64,000 bases of DNA, from assembly GCF_021245725.1 (NCBI RefSeq), contig NZ_JAJGSX010000014.1, forward strand, positions 124,001-188,000. Reading direction: 5' to 3'. The translations under genes were made by a program, and so were the position numbers. The first letter of the stretch is position 1, and each line of letters opens with the position of its first letter. The notes under the pieces are model-generated. The model was given only the letters and a program-made list of their open reading frames with translations. It did no database searches and was not told where the DNA came from. Of the stretch, positions 18,685-28,140 are shown in pieces. Source of the DNA: Pseudonocardia sp. TRM90224. Its GTDB lineage: Bacteria; Actinomycetota; Actinomycetes; Mycobacteriales; Pseudonocardiaceae.

Positions 18685-18729
18685 GCGAGCGGCGCCTCCG
18701 GACCCCCGATCGCCGGAGGTGCCGCTCGC
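18685..18729. terminator. 17-bp hairpin after cofC
   Basis: 18685-18701 pairs with 18713-18729 over 17 bp with one wobble and an 11-nt loop, starting just past the cofC stop on the minus strand. There is no T-tract. Confidence 0.6.
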
Positions 18730-18736
18730 CGTGCGC

Positions 18737-19408
18737 TCAACAGGGGCGCACCGGGCACGGCGTCAGCACCCCGCGGGTGTTCGGTCCCAGCCCCAGCTCC
18801 GTCGCGGCCCGCAGGTCGTCCCCGGTGTCGACGTCGCGGCGCAGGCCCGGCCACGTACCGACGAGCGGCTCGGCATCGGCGGCGTGCCGCGCGGCCGAGC
18901 CCGCGCCGAACCGGGGCGCGAGCGGGATGCCGGGCGCGGCCAGCAGGAACGTCGTGCCGGTCCCGTCGGCGTCGGCGCAGAACGCCCGCCGTGCGGTGCC
19001 GCCGGCGAACACCGCGAGCGCCGCCCCGATCGCGGCGTCGAGCTCGGCCGGGCGCAACGCCGGCAGGTCTGCCTGCAGCGCCCCGACGACGCACTGCGGA
19101 TCGCGCGAGCGCAGCAGCGCGGCACCGTGCTCGTACGCGGCGTTCAAACCCGCGACGGGGCCGTCGGGCACCACCTCGACCCCGACGACACCCAGCTCGG
19201 CAGCGACGACGGGATCGGAGCTGATCACGACGAGGTGCCGCACGCGGCGGGCTGCGCGCACCGCCGCGACGGTGTCGTGCGCCAGCGCCAGCGCGAGCCG
19301 GGCGTGCAGCTCCGGCTCACCGGCGCCGTCGTCGACGGCGCCGCGCAGGCGCGTCTTGGCCAGCTGCAGCTGCTTGACCGGGACGACGAGATCGACGTCG
19401 TGGCTCAT
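18737..19408 (-). CDS. cofC: 2-phospho-L-lactate / phosphoenolpyruvate guanylyltransferase
   Basis: CofC (FbiD) activates phosphoenolpyruvate or 2-phospholactate with GTP, making the first intermediate of the F420 side chain. The 223 residues show the nucleotidyltransferase start LVVPVKQLQLAKTRL, with the PVK loop binding GTP, and the QADLPAL metal/substrate region. The ATG at 19408 is preferred because GAGGA lies about 11 nt upstream, while an in-frame ATG nine bases earlier would be too close to it. No other F420 gene is in the window. It is divergent from plsC. Confidence 0.88.
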   Translation of the reverse strand: MSHDVDLVVPVKQLQLAKTRLRGAVDDGAGEPELHARLALALAHDTVAAVRAARRVRHLVVISSDPVVAAELGVVGVEVVPDGPVAGLNAAYEHGAALLRSRDPQCVVGALQADLPALRPAELDAAIGAALAVFAGGTARRAFCADADGTGTTFLLAAPGIPLAPRFGAGSAARHAADAEPLVGTWPGLRRDVDTGDDLRAATELGLGPNTRGVLTPCPVRPC

Positions 19409-19582
19409 CCCAGGCATTCCTCTGGGGCGTTCCTCTGGCACTCCTCCATGGTGGCACGCGTTGGAGGGTGGTGATCGGCCCGCGGATGTGACTCGATCGA
19501 TGTGACGCCGGCACCCGGTGGTGGACCAGCGTCGCTCGGCCAGGAAGACTCGCGGTCCCGGACCGGAGTGGAGGAATCGCGG

Positions 19583-20290
19583 GTGAAGCGTGAGAAGGGC
19601 GGTTTCTGGATCAACTTCTGCGCCGTGTTCTTCTATCCCATCGAGTTCCTCGTCGGCCGCGCGCGCTACGTCGGCAAGGAGAACATCCCGCTGCAGGGCG
19701 GCGCGCTGATCGTCGCCAACCACATCTCCCACCTCGACCCGGTCTTCACCGGGTTGGTGGTGCACAGGGCACGCCGGGTGCCGCGGTTCCTCGCGAAGCA
19801 CAGCCTCTGGAAGGCACCGGTGCTCGGGTGGGCGCTCGCCGGGAGCGAGCAGATCCCGGTCTACCGGGAGACGATCGACGCGCAGCAGAGCCTGCGGGCC
19901 GGCACGGAGGCGCTCAAGAACGGCAAGGTCGTGGTGATCTACCCGGAAGGCACGATCACCCGCGACCCCGACGGCTGGCCGATGCACTCGCGCACGGGTG
20001 TGGCACGGCTTGCGCTCTCCGCCGACGTCCCGATCGTGCCGACCGTGCACTGGGGCACCCGCGAGGTGTACGACGGCTACAACAAGAAGTTCCGACCGCT
20101 GCCGCGCAAGCCGATCACGGTGCGCTGCGGCGAGCCGATCGACCTGTCCGCCTACCGCGAGCGCCCGCTCGACGCGGCGCTGCTGCGCGAGGTGACCGAC
20201 ATGCTGATGACCAGGGTCAGGGAGCTGCTCGCCGAGGTGCGCGGCGAACCGGCCCCCTCCGAGTTCTTCCGCAAGGGAGCTGCTTCATGA
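19583..20290 (+). CDS. plsC: 1-acyl-sn-glycerol-3-phosphate acyltransferase
   Basis: This makes phosphatidic acid at the inner membrane face by acylating lysophosphatidate. The catalytic HX4D box is H47-x4-D52 (NHISHLD), and YPEGTIT is the second conserved block that binds the glycerophosphate. A hydrophobic N-terminal segment (FWINFCAVFFYPIEFLVG) would anchor it. GTG 19583 is chosen over the upstream in-frame ATG at 19502 because GGAGGAA lies 7 nt before it and the added residues are low complexity. Its stop overlaps the gpsA ATG (ATGA), giving a glycerolipid operon plsC-gpsA. Confidence 0.92.
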   Translation: MKREKGGFWINFCAVFFYPIEFLVGRARYVGKENIPLQGGALIVANHISHLDPVFTGLVVHRARRVPRFLAKHSLWKAPVLGWALAGSEQIPVYRETIDAQQSLRAGTEALKNGKVVVIYPEGTITRDPDGWPMHSRTGVARLALSADVPIVPTVHWGTREVYDGYNKKFRPLPRKPITVRCGEPIDLSAYRERPLDAALLREVTDMLMTRVRELLAEVRGEPAPSEFFRKGAAS

Positions 20291-21303
20291 CGCATCCTGC
20301 CGACGTGCGACGCGTTGCGGTGCTGGGGGCGGGGTCGTGGGGCACCACGTTCGCCAAGGTGATGGCCGACGCCGGGCGCGAGGTGGTGGTGTGGGCCCGC
20401 CGCGCCGAGGTCGCCGCGGCGGTGAACGAACGCCACCGCAACCCCGACTACCTGCCGGGCGTCGAGCTGCCACATCGCCTGAGCGCCACCACGGACCCCG
20501 CGGCAGCGCTCGACGGTGCCGACGCCGTGGTGCTCGCCGTTCCGTCGCAGAAGCTGCGCGCGAACCTGGAAGGTTGGCGCGACCTGCTGCCGCAGGGGCG
20601 CACGGTCGTGAGCCTCGCCAAGGGCGTCGAGCTGGGATCGCTCAAGCGGATGAGCGAGGTGATCGTCGAGGTCGCCGGGGTGCACGAGGAGCAGGTGGCG
20701 GTCGTCTCGGGGCCCAACCTCGCACTGGAGATCGCCGCGGAGGAGCCGACGGCGACCGTGATCGCCTGCAACGACCACGACCGCGCTGTCGCCGTGCAGA
20801 TGGCGTGCACCAACCACTACTTCAAGGCCTACACCAACACCGACGTGACCGGCTGCGAGCTGGGGGGCGCAGGCAAGAACGTCATCGCGCTCGCCTGCGG
20901 CATCGCCGCCGGCATGGGCTTCCGCGACAACACGAGGGCCTCGCTGATCACGCGCGGGCTCGCCGAGATCTCCCGACTGGGCATGGCGCTCGGCGCCGAC
21001 CCGCTGACGTTCGCGGGCCTCGCCGGGCTCGGCGACCTCGCGGCGACCTGCTCATCGCCGCTCTCGCGCAACCGGACGTTCGGCGAACGGCTCGGGCGCG
21101 GCGAATCGCTCGAACAGGCGGAGGCAGCCAACCACGGGCAGGTCGCGGAGGGTGTCAAGTCGTGCCTCTCGATCTGCGAGCTGGCCGAGCGGTACGGCGT
21201 CGAGCTGCCGATCGCCGACGCCGTGCGGCGGGTCTGCCACGAGGGCCTTTCGGCAGCGGAGATGGGCAAGGAGCTGATCAGCCGTGCACCCCGACCCGAG
21301 TAG
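20287..21303 (+). CDS. gpsA: NAD(P)-dependent glycerol-3-phosphate dehydrogenase
   Basis: GpsA reduces dihydroxyacetone phosphate to sn-glycerol 3-phosphate for phospholipid synthesis. The Rossmann motif VAVLGAGSWGTTFA, SLAKGVELGS, SGPNLALEIA and the catalytic-Lys region GGAGKNVIALACGIAAG are all present in 338 residues, the usual size. It starts by ATGA overlap with plsC and its 3' end overlaps the next gene by 20 bp, so three genes are probably one transcript: the product of GpsA feeds the acylation pathway in which PlsC works. Confidence 0.97.
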   Translation: MTHPADVRRVAVLGAGSWGTTFAKVMADAGREVVVWARRAEVAAAVNERHRNPDYLPGVELPHRLSATTDPAAALDGADAVVLAVPSQKLRANLEGWRDLLPQGRTVVSLAKGVELGSLKRMSEVIVEVAGVHEEQVAVVSGPNLALEIAAEEPTATVIACNDHDRAVAVQMACTNHYFKAYTNTDVTGCELGGAGKNVIALACGIAAGMGFRDNTRASLITRGLAEISRLGMALGADPLTFAGLAGLGDLAATCSSPLSRNRTFGERLGRGESLEQAEAANHGQVAEGVKSCLSICELAERYGVELPIADAVRRVCHEGLSAAEMGKELISRAPRPE

Positions 21304-22411
21304 GGCCGGCGACGGCACCCGGTGCGTGCACGGCGGGCACGTCGCGGCCGCGTTGGGCGCCCCGCTGCACCCCGGTCCCGTGCTCTCCTCGACGTTCGAG
21401 CTCGGCGTGCCTGGGGACCCGGCGCCCGCCGACTTCTACGGCCGCGCCGACAACCCGACGTGGCGCGCGCTGGAGGCCGCCATCGGCGCGCTCGACGGCG
21501 GTCGGTGCGTCGCGTTCGCGAGCGGCATGGCCGCGATCGGTGCCGTGCTGCGGCTGGGCGCGACCGGCGGCGCGCTGGTCGTGCCCGCCGACGGCTACTA
21601 CCTGGCGCGCTCCCTCGCGCACGCCGAGCTGGCGCCGCTGGGCGTCGAGGTCCGGGAGGTGCCGACGAACGGCGACTGGGCCGCGGCGATGGACGGCGCC
21701 GGGCTCGTGCTGCTGGAGACGCCGTCCAACCCCGGGCTCGACGTCGTCGACATCGCGGCGGTCGCCGCGCTCGCGCACGCGGCCGGCGCGCTGCTCGCCG
21801 TCGACAACACCACCGCGACCCCGCTCGGCCAGGTGCCGCTCGACCTCGGTGCCGACCTGACCGTCGCCAGCGACACGAAGGCGCTCGCCGGCCACGGCGA
21901 CGTCGTGCTGGGCCACGTCACCGCCCGCGACCCGGCGCTCCTCGCCAGGTTGCGCGAGGCGCGCTCGCGCGGGGGAGCGGTGCCGGGGCCGATGGAGGCC
22001 TGGCTCGCCCACCGCGGGCTCGCGACGCTCGACCTGCGGCTGGCCAGGCAGGCGGAGAACGCGCGTGCCGTCGCCGAGCTGGCGCTGGCCCACCCCGCGG
22101 CGTCGGACGTCCGGTGGCCGGGGCTGGCGGGCGACCCGGCGCACGCCGTCGCGGCCGCGCAGATGCGGCGGTGGAACGGCGTCCTGCGGTTCACGCTCGC
22201 GTCGGAGCAGGCGGTCGCGGCGTTCCTGAAGACCTCGAACCTGGTCGGTTCGGCGACGAGTTTCGGCGGCCCGCGCAGCACCGTCGACCGGCGGGAGCGG
22301 TGGGGCGACGCCGTCGACCCGGCGCTGCTGCGCTTCTCCGCGGGGTGCGAGGACACCGCTGACCTGGTCGCGGACGTGCGCGCGGCGCTCGACGCCGCCG
22401 CCGGTGCGTGA
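21284..22411 (+). CDS. Cys/Met metabolism PLP-dependent enzyme (cystathionine gamma-lyase/synthase family)
   Basis: This 375-residue fold-type I enzyme has FASGMAAIGAVL near residue 80, VDNTTATPLGQ for the cofactor Asp, and SDTKALAGHGDVVLG with the Schiff-base lysine. C-terminal SNLVGSATSFGG carries the carboxylate-binding segment. It could be a cystathionine gamma-lyase, gamma-synthase or methionine gamma-lyase; the family cannot be split by eye. In actinobacteria a member of this family often follows gpsA. GTG 21284 lies inside the 3' end of gpsA (20-bp overlap), implying cotranscription. Confidence 0.88.
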   Translation: MHPDPSRAGDGTRCVHGGHVAAALGAPLHPGPVLSSTFELGVPGDPAPADFYGRADNPTWRALEAAIGALDGGRCVAFASGMAAIGAVLRLGATGGALVVPADGYYLARSLAHAELAPLGVEVREVPTNGDWAAAMDGAGLVLLETPSNPGLDVVDIAAVAALAHAAGALLAVDNTTATPLGQVPLDLGADLTVASDTKALAGHGDVVLGHVTARDPALLARLREARSRGGAVPGPMEAWLAHRGLATLDLRLARQAENARAVAELALAHPAASDVRWPGLAGDPAHAVAAAQMRRWNGVLRFTLASEQAVAAFLKTSNLVGSATSFGGPRSTVDRRERWGDAVDPALLRFSAGCEDTADLVADVRAALDAAAGA

Positions 22412-22556
22412 CGCGCACCCCGTCGCGCGAGGTTCACCCGAAAGATCACCTGACACGCCGGGACGTGTTCGAGTCCTTATCACACGTGCGTAACCCACTC
22501 CCTCTATGGTCTGATCTGGGCAGGAGCAATTGCTCCAGCCGCATGGAGGTGGTCGC

Positions 22557-23150
22557 GTGAAGCATCGACAACCCGACCCCATCGGTGCCGGCCTCGAGCC
22601 AGGGGAGGCACCGGGGATCGCGCCGCACCCGAGCGTGGTCCCGAAGGGGTCCCGGGTCCTGCTTCTCAACGCGACGTTCGAACCGTTGGCGGTCGTCACC
22701 GCCAAGCGCGCCGTCGTACTCATGCTCACCGGCAAGGCCGAGTGCGTGGAGGCCGCCCTCGACGAGGCCTTCCACTCCGAGAACCTCACCATCCCCGCAC
22801 CGTCGGTGATGCGCCTGTCCCGCTATGTGCGCGTCCCCTACCGCCGCGCGGTGCCCATGACCAGGGCCGGCGTGCTGCGCCGCGACGGTCGGCGCTGCGC
22901 GTACTGCAGCAAGCGCGCCGACACCATCGACCACGTCGTCCCGCGCAGCCGGGGCGGCCAGCACAGTTGGGAGAACTGCGTCGCGGCCTGCCGTGCCTGC
23001 AACTCGAAGAAGGCCGACCGGCTGATCGAGGAGCTCGGCTGGATGCTCGACTTCACCCCCGGCGCCCCGAGCCGGACAGCGGGTGGGGTGCTCGTGCTCG
23101 CCGTCGAGCCGCTGCCCGCATGGGAGCCGTGGCTGGGTGCCGCTGCCTGA
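22557..23150 (+). CDS. HNH endonuclease
   Basis: This 197-residue protein belongs to a widely conserved stand-alone actinobacterial HNH family. The nuclease centre is C-A-Y-C...TIDHVVPRSRGG...NCVAACRACNSKKADR, with a zinc-binding CxxC pair and the catalytic His in DHV. The N-terminal region KGSRVLLLNATFEPLAVVTAKR is strongly conserved in this group. GTG 22557 follows GGAGGTGG at good spacing; upstream in-frame codons include that SD, so they are excluded. It is probably a structure-specific nuclease, and its biological role is not established. Confidence 0.9.
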   Translation: MKHRQPDPIGAGLEPGEAPGIAPHPSVVPKGSRVLLLNATFEPLAVVTAKRAVVLMLTGKAECVEAALDEAFHSENLTIPAPSVMRLSRYVRVPYRRAVPMTRAGVLRRDGRRCAYCSKRADTIDHVVPRSRGGQHSWENCVAACRACNSKKADRLIEELGWMLDFTPGAPSRTAGGVLVLAVEPLPAWEPWLGAAA

Positions 23151-23422
23151 CGCGATCGTTCCAGGGTCGGGTCGCAGCGGCCCCGGCCGGTCCGAAACGC
23201 CCGGTTGACGCTGTGTAGCCCGCCACCCGGCGGTACGTTCACCCCAATGGGCGGATAGGCTGCCCTCGCGTCGGCCCGGGTGACGGAGCCCGTCGACGTC
23301 CCGCGGCTCCGCGCGGAGATGCGTCGATCTTGCTGCTCGGCGGCGTGCATCTCCGGTCGCCACGCCCGTGGCGTGCGTGGGTGCTTGTCACTTGGGTGGG
23401 TCCCCGGTCGTTAGGCGAAGGG

Positions 23423-25360
23423 ATGAGGGTGCGCGAGAGTTCGGTTGATGCGCCGACCGTGATCATGGCGGCGGCCAACCTGCGCGACTTCAGCACGCTC
23501 GCCGGGAAGATCACCGAGCCGCCGCAGGGTGAGCAGTACCGCGTCAAGTACCGCGGCGTGCACCTCAAGTCCGGTCGCGGGCGCTGGCTGGGCTCGATCC
23601 TCATCATCACCGCGAACATCCTGATCGAGGTCGCCTTCGTCGTCTGGCTGCTGCTGCCGCAGCACCGCCCGGACGTCGAGGACGGCACCGTGTTCGCGAT
23701 CGTGGCGAACATCTTCGTGCTCACGTCGATCGGCATCGTCGAGCTGCTCCGCATGATCAACGTGATCTCGCTGTCGGTCGCGACGGTGCTGGCGAGGGAC
23801 CCGATACCGGTGCGGCCCGACCCGCGCATGCGCGTCGCGTTCCTCACGACGATCGTGCCGGGCAAGGAGCCGATCGAGATGGTGCGCACGACGCTGCGCG
23901 CCGCGCGGCGGATCCGCCACGACGGCGTGCTGCACGTGTGGCTCCTCGACGAGGGCGATGACGCGCAGGTCAAGGAGATGTGCCAGGCCGAGGGCGTGCG
24001 GCACTTCAGCCGCAAGGGCGTCCCCGAGTACAACCAGCCCAAGGGCCACTTCAAGGCGAAGACCAAGCACGGCAACTACAACGCCTGGGTCGACAAGCAC
24101 GGCTACCGCTACGACGTGTTCCTCTCGGTCGACCCCGACCACGTGCCGCTGCCGAACTACGCCGAGCGCATGCTCGGCTACTTCCGCGACCCGGACGTCG
24201 CCTACGTCGTCGGCCCGCAGTGCTACGCGAACTTCAACAACTTCGTGACGAAGGCGGCGGAGTCGCAGCAGTTCCCGTTCCACTCGGTGATCCAGCGCGC
24301 CGCGAACGCCTACGGCGCCGCGATGCTCGTCGGCACGAACAACGCCGTGCGGCTCGACGCGCTGTTCTGCATCGGCGGGCTCTCCGACTCGATCACCGAG
24401 GACATGGCGACCGGGCTTGCGCTGCACAGCAGGCGCAATCCGGCGACCGGCGCGAAGTGGCGCTCGGTGTACACCCCCGACGTCGTCGCGGTCGGCGAAG
24501 GCCCGTCGTCCTGGTCGGACTACTTCAGCCAGCAGCTGCGCTGGTCGCGCGGCACGTTCGAGATCCTGATGAGCAACTTCTGGGGTCGCGCGCGCAGGCT
24601 CGGCTTCGGCAAGCTCTTCCACTACCTGCTGATCACCACGTTCTACCCCTCGATGGCGATCGGCTGGATCCTCGGCGCGATCAACGCGGTGCTCTACCTG
24701 TCGTTCGGGGTGAGCGGTGTCGTCGTGCCGCCGGCGTTGTGGCTCGCGCTCTACATCGACGCCACGGCCTTCCAGATGTGGGTCTACATCCGCAACCGCC
24801 GCTACAACGTGAGCCCGTACGAGGCGGAGAACTCGCCAGGCATCCGCGGGATGGCGATGTCGGTGATCTGCGCGCCGATCTACGCCAGCTCGCTCATCGC
24901 CACCCTGCTGCGCCGGCCCGCGAAGTTCGTCGTGACGCCGAAGAGCGACGCCGTCACGCGCGACAAGCTCGTCACCTTCCGCCGCCACCTGCAGTGGGCG
25001 GTGCTCTTCGCCGGCGCGCTCACGGCGTCGGTGGTGCTCGGGTACGCGTCGATCGAGGTGATGATGTGGCCTGCGCTCGCGATGCTCATCACACTCATCC
25101 CGATCGCGATCTGGATCATCGACCGGGAGCCGGACGAGGCGCCGCCGGTGACCGGTGGCCTGCCCGTGGCGGCGGTCACCCACGCCGCCGCGCTGCACGT
25201 CGCCGCGCACGGTGTGGGCCGCCCGCAGCCGATGCCGTCGCCGGCACCGCGGGCGGGCACCCGCCCGTTCACCGGGGCGCCCGGAACGCCCGGCCCCGGC
25301 AGGGCGCTCCCGGTCAGGAACGCGACTGCGCCCGCTGCGCGGAACCGGATGCCGGGCTGA
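23423..25360 (+). CDS. Cellulose-synthase-like family 2 glycosyltransferase
   Basis: The 645-residue membrane protein has two N-terminal helices (WLGSILIITANILIEVAFVV; AIVANIFVLTSIGIVELL), a cytoplasmic GT-A domain, and four or more C-terminal helices, the topology of processive beta-glycan synthases. Catalytic marks are VDPDHVP (DxD), ITEDMATG (TED, general base) and QQLRWSRG (the QxxRW product-binding motif). It therefore probably polymerises and translocates a polysaccharide. The ATG at 23423 has AAGGG close upstream. Its 3' end overlaps the convergent beta-helix gene by 47 bp, and a CelD-like acyltransferase and deacetylases lie within 12 kb, which suggests synthesis and modification of an extracellular glycan. 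Confidence 0.88.
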   Translation: MRVRESSVDAPTVIMAAANLRDFSTLAGKITEPPQGEQYRVKYRGVHLKSGRGRWLGSILIITANILIEVAFVVWLLLPQHRPDVEDGTVFAIVANIFVLTSIGIVELLRMINVISLSVATVLARDPIPVRPDPRMRVAFLTTIVPGKEPIEMVRTTLRAARRIRHDGVLHVWLLDEGDDAQVKEMCQAEGVRHFSRKGVPEYNQPKGHFKAKTKHGNYNAWVDKHGYRYDVFLSVDPDHVPLPNYAERMLGYFRDPDVAYVVGPQCYANFNNFVTKAAESQQFPFHSVIQRAANAYGAAMLVGTNNAVRLDALFCIGGLSDSITEDMATGLALHSRRNPATGAKWRSVYTPDVVAVGEGPSSWSDYFSQQLRWSRGTFEILMSNFWGRARRLGFGKLFHYLLITTFYPSMAIGWILGAINAVLYLSFGVSGVVVPPALWLALYIDATAFQMWVYIRNRRYNVSPYEAENSPGIRGMAMSVICAPIYASSLIATLLRRPAKFVVTPKSDAVTRDKLVTFRRHLQWAVLFAGALTASVVLGYASIEVMMWPALAMLITLIPIAIWIIDREPDEAPPVTGGLPVAAVTHAAALHVAAHGVGRPQPMPSPAPRAGTRPFTGAPGTPGPGRALPVRNATAPAARNRMPG

Positions 25361-26906
25361 GGCCCTCCTCGCCAGGCGACGGCGCGGCCGGCGCCACCGG
25401 CGCCGGCACCTGCGGGACGACCACCTCCGGCGGATCCGCGCCCGCCTGGATGTCGGTGCGGGTCGGTGCGCCGTCACCGCTCAGCTCGTAGGCGCCGATG
25501 TCGATCTTGCCGTCGGTGGGCCGCTTCGCGCCGGTGATGTCGAACTGCGGCGCGTCGGCCGTGGAGCCCGCGTCGACACCCGCCGAGCCCGGCGTGAGCC
25601 GCAGGTCGTCGGCCGTCGTGTCGACGAACCGGACGACCCCGTTGATCAGCGCCGAGCCGATGCCGCCCTCGGAGAACAGGTTGTGGTCGGCGGTGAACCC
25701 GTCGGCGCCGCCCGCGACGTCCTCGTCGTTGCCGGAGAAGATGTTGTTGCGCAGCAGGTTCTTGCCGCCGAAGTCGCCCGAGACGATGTTGAGCCCGCCG
25801 TTCGAGTTGTTCGCGACGGTGTTGTTGACGATGTGGATGTCCTCGAAGCTGCCGCTCGACTCCGTCCAGAACCCGATGCCGCCACCCGCGTTGTTCACGA
25901 CCACGTTGTTGTAGACCTTGACGCCGAACGTGCGCCGCGAGTCGGAGAGGTCCTCCACGGCGAGCGAGATGCCCGCCTTGCTGCCTTCCGTCGTCCCGAC
26001 GACGAGGTTGTTGTAGACCTCGACGGTGTTGGCGGAGTCGACGTAGATGTTGGGGCCGCGGTTGTTCTTGACGGTGTTGTCGTGGATCTTGCCGTTGCGC
26101 GAGTCGTACTTCGCGTCGATGCCTTCCTCGCCGTTGTCGCTCACGACGCTGTAGGCGACCTCGAACCCGTCGCTGCCGTCGAAGCTGATCGCCTCGTGCG
26201 ACGCGCTGGTGCCCGCGGAGTTCGACCCGTGCACCTCGCTGTGCTCGATGAGGATGTTCGAGGAGCCGAGGAAGACCATCCCGCCGTTGGTGGAGCCGTC
26301 GACCTCGCTGTCGCGGATGACGATGTCGCTCGCGCCTTCGGCGTAGACGCCGTGCGTCGAGGAGCCCTTGAAGCTGAGGCCGACGAGCTTGATGAAGGAG
26401 CGGCCGCTCAGGTCGACCAGGCCGTTGCCCGCCGACTCGCCGCCGCTGCCGTCGAGCACCACCGCGGCGCCCGGCGCGGCCTGGAACGTGATGTACGCGC
26501 CGCTGGAGCCGTCGCGGGGCGGGGCGAGCGCCTCCGGGTACTCACCTGCGGAGATGAGCACGGTGTCGCCTGCCTGCGCCTGCTCGGCGGCGTCCTGCAC
26601 GGAGGTCGCGTCGCCGGAGCCGTCCTTGGCGACCTTGATCGTCCTTCCGGAGGTGGGCGCCTGCTCGGTGATCACCCTGCGGCCGTGCGGCATGGGTGCG
26701 GTCGGGACCTTGCCGGCGTGCTCGGAGGTCGAGAAGTGGCGACGGTCCGGAGCGGGCCCGTCGCCCAACCCGTCGACCGCGCCGGTCTGCCAGACGACCG
26801 AATCGCCGTTGGCAGTACAGAGGGTGACCAGGGTGGCCGCGACCGCGAGCACCGTCGCGATCACGCGCCCGCTGCTGCGGGGGTGTTCTCGTCGCTCTGC
26901 GTACAT
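25314..26906 (-). CDS. Secreted right-handed parallel beta-helix protein
   Basis: After a signal/anchor segment (residues about 15-34) the 530-residue protein has KVAKDGSGDATSVQDAAEQA, the start of pectate-lyase-like beta-helix folds, followed by about ten coils with repeated N-N-x-V/I and GG turns (VYNNVVVNNAGGGIGF, HIVNNTVANNSNGGL). The C-terminus (GKIDIGAYEL) is the cap typical of Omp/pectinesterase-like proteins, then a Pro-rich tail. It probably binds or cleaves an acidic polysaccharide such as the product of the convergent GT2. It is paralogous to the protein at 30597-32486, sharing phrases such as SHEAI, NGEEGIDAKY and AVEDL. The catalytic residues are not identifiable by eye. Confidence 0.82.
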   Translation of the reverse strand: MYAERREHPRSSGRVIATVLAVAATLVTLCTANGDSVVWQTGAVDGLGDGPAPDRRHFSTSEHAGKVPTAPMPHGRRVITEQAPTSGRTIKVAKDGSGDATSVQDAAEQAQAGDTVLISAGEYPEALAPPRDGSSGAYITFQAAPGAAVVLDGSGGESAGNGLVDLSGRSFIKLVGLSFKGSSTHGVYAEGASDIVIRDSEVDGSTNGGMVFLGSSNILIEHSEVHGSNSAGTSASHEAISFDGSDGFEVAYSVVSDNGEEGIDAKYDSRNGKIHDNTVKNNRGPNIYVDSANTVEVYNNLVVGTTEGSKAGISLAVEDLSDSRRTFGVKVYNNVVVNNAGGGIGFWTESSGSFEDIHIVNNTVANNSNGGLNIVSGDFGGKNLLRNNIFSGNDEDVAGGADGFTADHNLFSEGGIGSALINGVVRFVDTTADDLRLTPGSAGVDAGSTADAPQFDITGAKRPTDGKIDIGAYELSGDGAPTRTDIQAGADPPEVVVPQVPAPVAPAAPSPGEEGLSPASGSAQRAQSRS

Positions 26907-27027
26907 CGTGACCGCCGGTCCTCTCGCCGATCTGCACCGTCGTGTGAGACGTGAGGGACGGTAGCGACTCGTGTGACGACGCGGAGCGATTTGGAGAAGT
27001 GTGAGCCGGACGGGTGAGGGGGCCGAC

Positions 27028-27996
27028 CTAGGCGGGTGACGGCACCGACAACCGTTCGAGCACTACACGGGCCGGATCGAAGCCCGACTCCGGCTGGTGC
27101 GCGGTGAGATCGGTGGTCACGGCAACGGTGCGGATGCACCCACCGCCACGGCTCAGCGCGACCGTCGGGTCGCTGACGACCAGCTCGACACCCGCCATGC
27201 GGGCCCCGACGTGCTCGACCGCACGGACACACTCCGTGAGCGTCTGCGCGTTGAGGCCGGCGCGGACCGGGCCGGTACGGGGGTGGATCCGGACGGCGTC
27301 GACGGCCACACCGTCGACCACGAGCACGCGGAACCGCTCGCCCGGAACGTCCTCCTCGACCATCAGCGGCACGCGGTCGAGGCCGCGCGCGGCGGCCGGC
27401 AGCACAGCGAGGGGACCTGTGCTGCCGACCGACGCGCATGCCGCGGCTGCATCTGCCGCGGCACGGATGAGCGCACGCTCGCCGGTGATGCCCGAGGTGG
27501 CGCCGGTCCCGGTGGCAGTGCCGGTGCCGGTTCCTGGGGTGAGCGCGGGGCGCAGCGTGCAGGGGCGGCGCGCGGCGGCGATGAACGCGAACGCGGTGTC
27601 GAGCGAGGCGATCGTGCAGCGCACGTGGGGGACGACCGGCAGGCCGTTCGCCTCGAGCATGCCGAGCGTCGCGGCGCGGTCGCGCGTGGCCTCGAGCGCC
27701 TCAGACTGCTCCAGCGACCAGCGGGTCGGGCCGACGACGAACCGCTCCGAGCCGGCCAGCAGCTCCAGTCCGCGGTCCGCGACCCGGCGCGAGGGGACGT
27801 CGAGCTCGCGGGCGGCGGTGATCCAGCGCATCTGCGCGGCAGCGGCACGCCGCGCCTGCTCGGCGTGCTGGCGGCGGGAGAGACGCTCCCGCACGGTGCG
27901 AGCGACGAGCGACCGGACCGCCATGGCCCGCGTCCGCGCCACCAGCCGCGCCGGGGCCGGCGCGAATCCTGGGGTGCGCTCGCCGATCAGCATCAT
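27028..27996 (-). CDS. ATP-grasp-like protein of unknown substrate
   Basis: The 322-residue soluble protein has weak but recognisable ATP-grasp features: VGPTRWSLEQSEALEATRDRA and LEANGLPVVPHVRC match the pre-grasp/N-domain pattern in which a lysine-rich ligase selects a substrate, and VEEDVPGERFRVLVVDGVAVDAVRI is the central strand-loop seen in cyanophycin synthetase-type and RimK-type enzymes. A Gly/Thr-rich insertion (residues about 155-170) is unusual. The metal-binding D/E-x-N motif near the C-terminus is not clear (VELVVSDPT), so activity is uncertain. It is separated by a palindrome-containing gap from the two-component genes. It may amidate or ligate a small carboxylate. Confidence 0.55.
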   Translation of the reverse strand: MMLIGERTPGFAPAPARLVARTRAMAVRSLVARTVRERLSRRQHAEQARRAAAAQMRWITAARELDVPSRRVADRGLELLAGSERFVVGPTRWSLEQSEALEATRDRAATLGMLEANGLPVVPHVRCTIASLDTAFAFIAAARRPCTLRPALTPGTGTGTATGTGATSGITGERALIRAAADAAAACASVGSTGPLAVLPAAARGLDRVPLMVEEDVPGERFRVLVVDGVAVDAVRIHPRTGPVRAGLNAQTLTECVRAVEHVGARMAGVELVVSDPTVALSRGGGCIRTVAVTTDLTAHQPESGFDPARVVLERLSVPSPA

Positions 27997-28140
27997 GTGA
28001 CCAGTGTCGGGAGGCGATGGTTAGCGCACGGCAAGGCGATTGCAAGCCGTCAGACAAAGTTGTGGATCCGCAGGTCAGGGGCGTGTGTTCGCGCTCACGA
28101 GACGTCGTTCAGGGGGCAACGCGTGCGTCCCGCACACGTT

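Larger units (their letters stand above)
18433..18736. other. Divergently read intergenic stretch with stem-loops
   Basis: This 304-nt gap lies between the ppk start and the cofC stop (both minus). It holds the cofC terminator hairpin (18685-18729), another long stem-loop (18610-18658) and presumably the ppk promoter. I see no ORF I would defend. Confidence 0.6.

Noticed and set aside
22557..23150. The HNH protein as a mobile-intron or restriction enzyme
   Set aside because: It is a stand-alone, well-conserved actinobacterial gene without an intron, methylase or repeats at its ends.
23151..23422. A c-di-AMP riboswitch upstream of the GT2 gene
   Set aside because: The region is GC-rich and structured, but I could not find the conserved blocks of the ydaO class.
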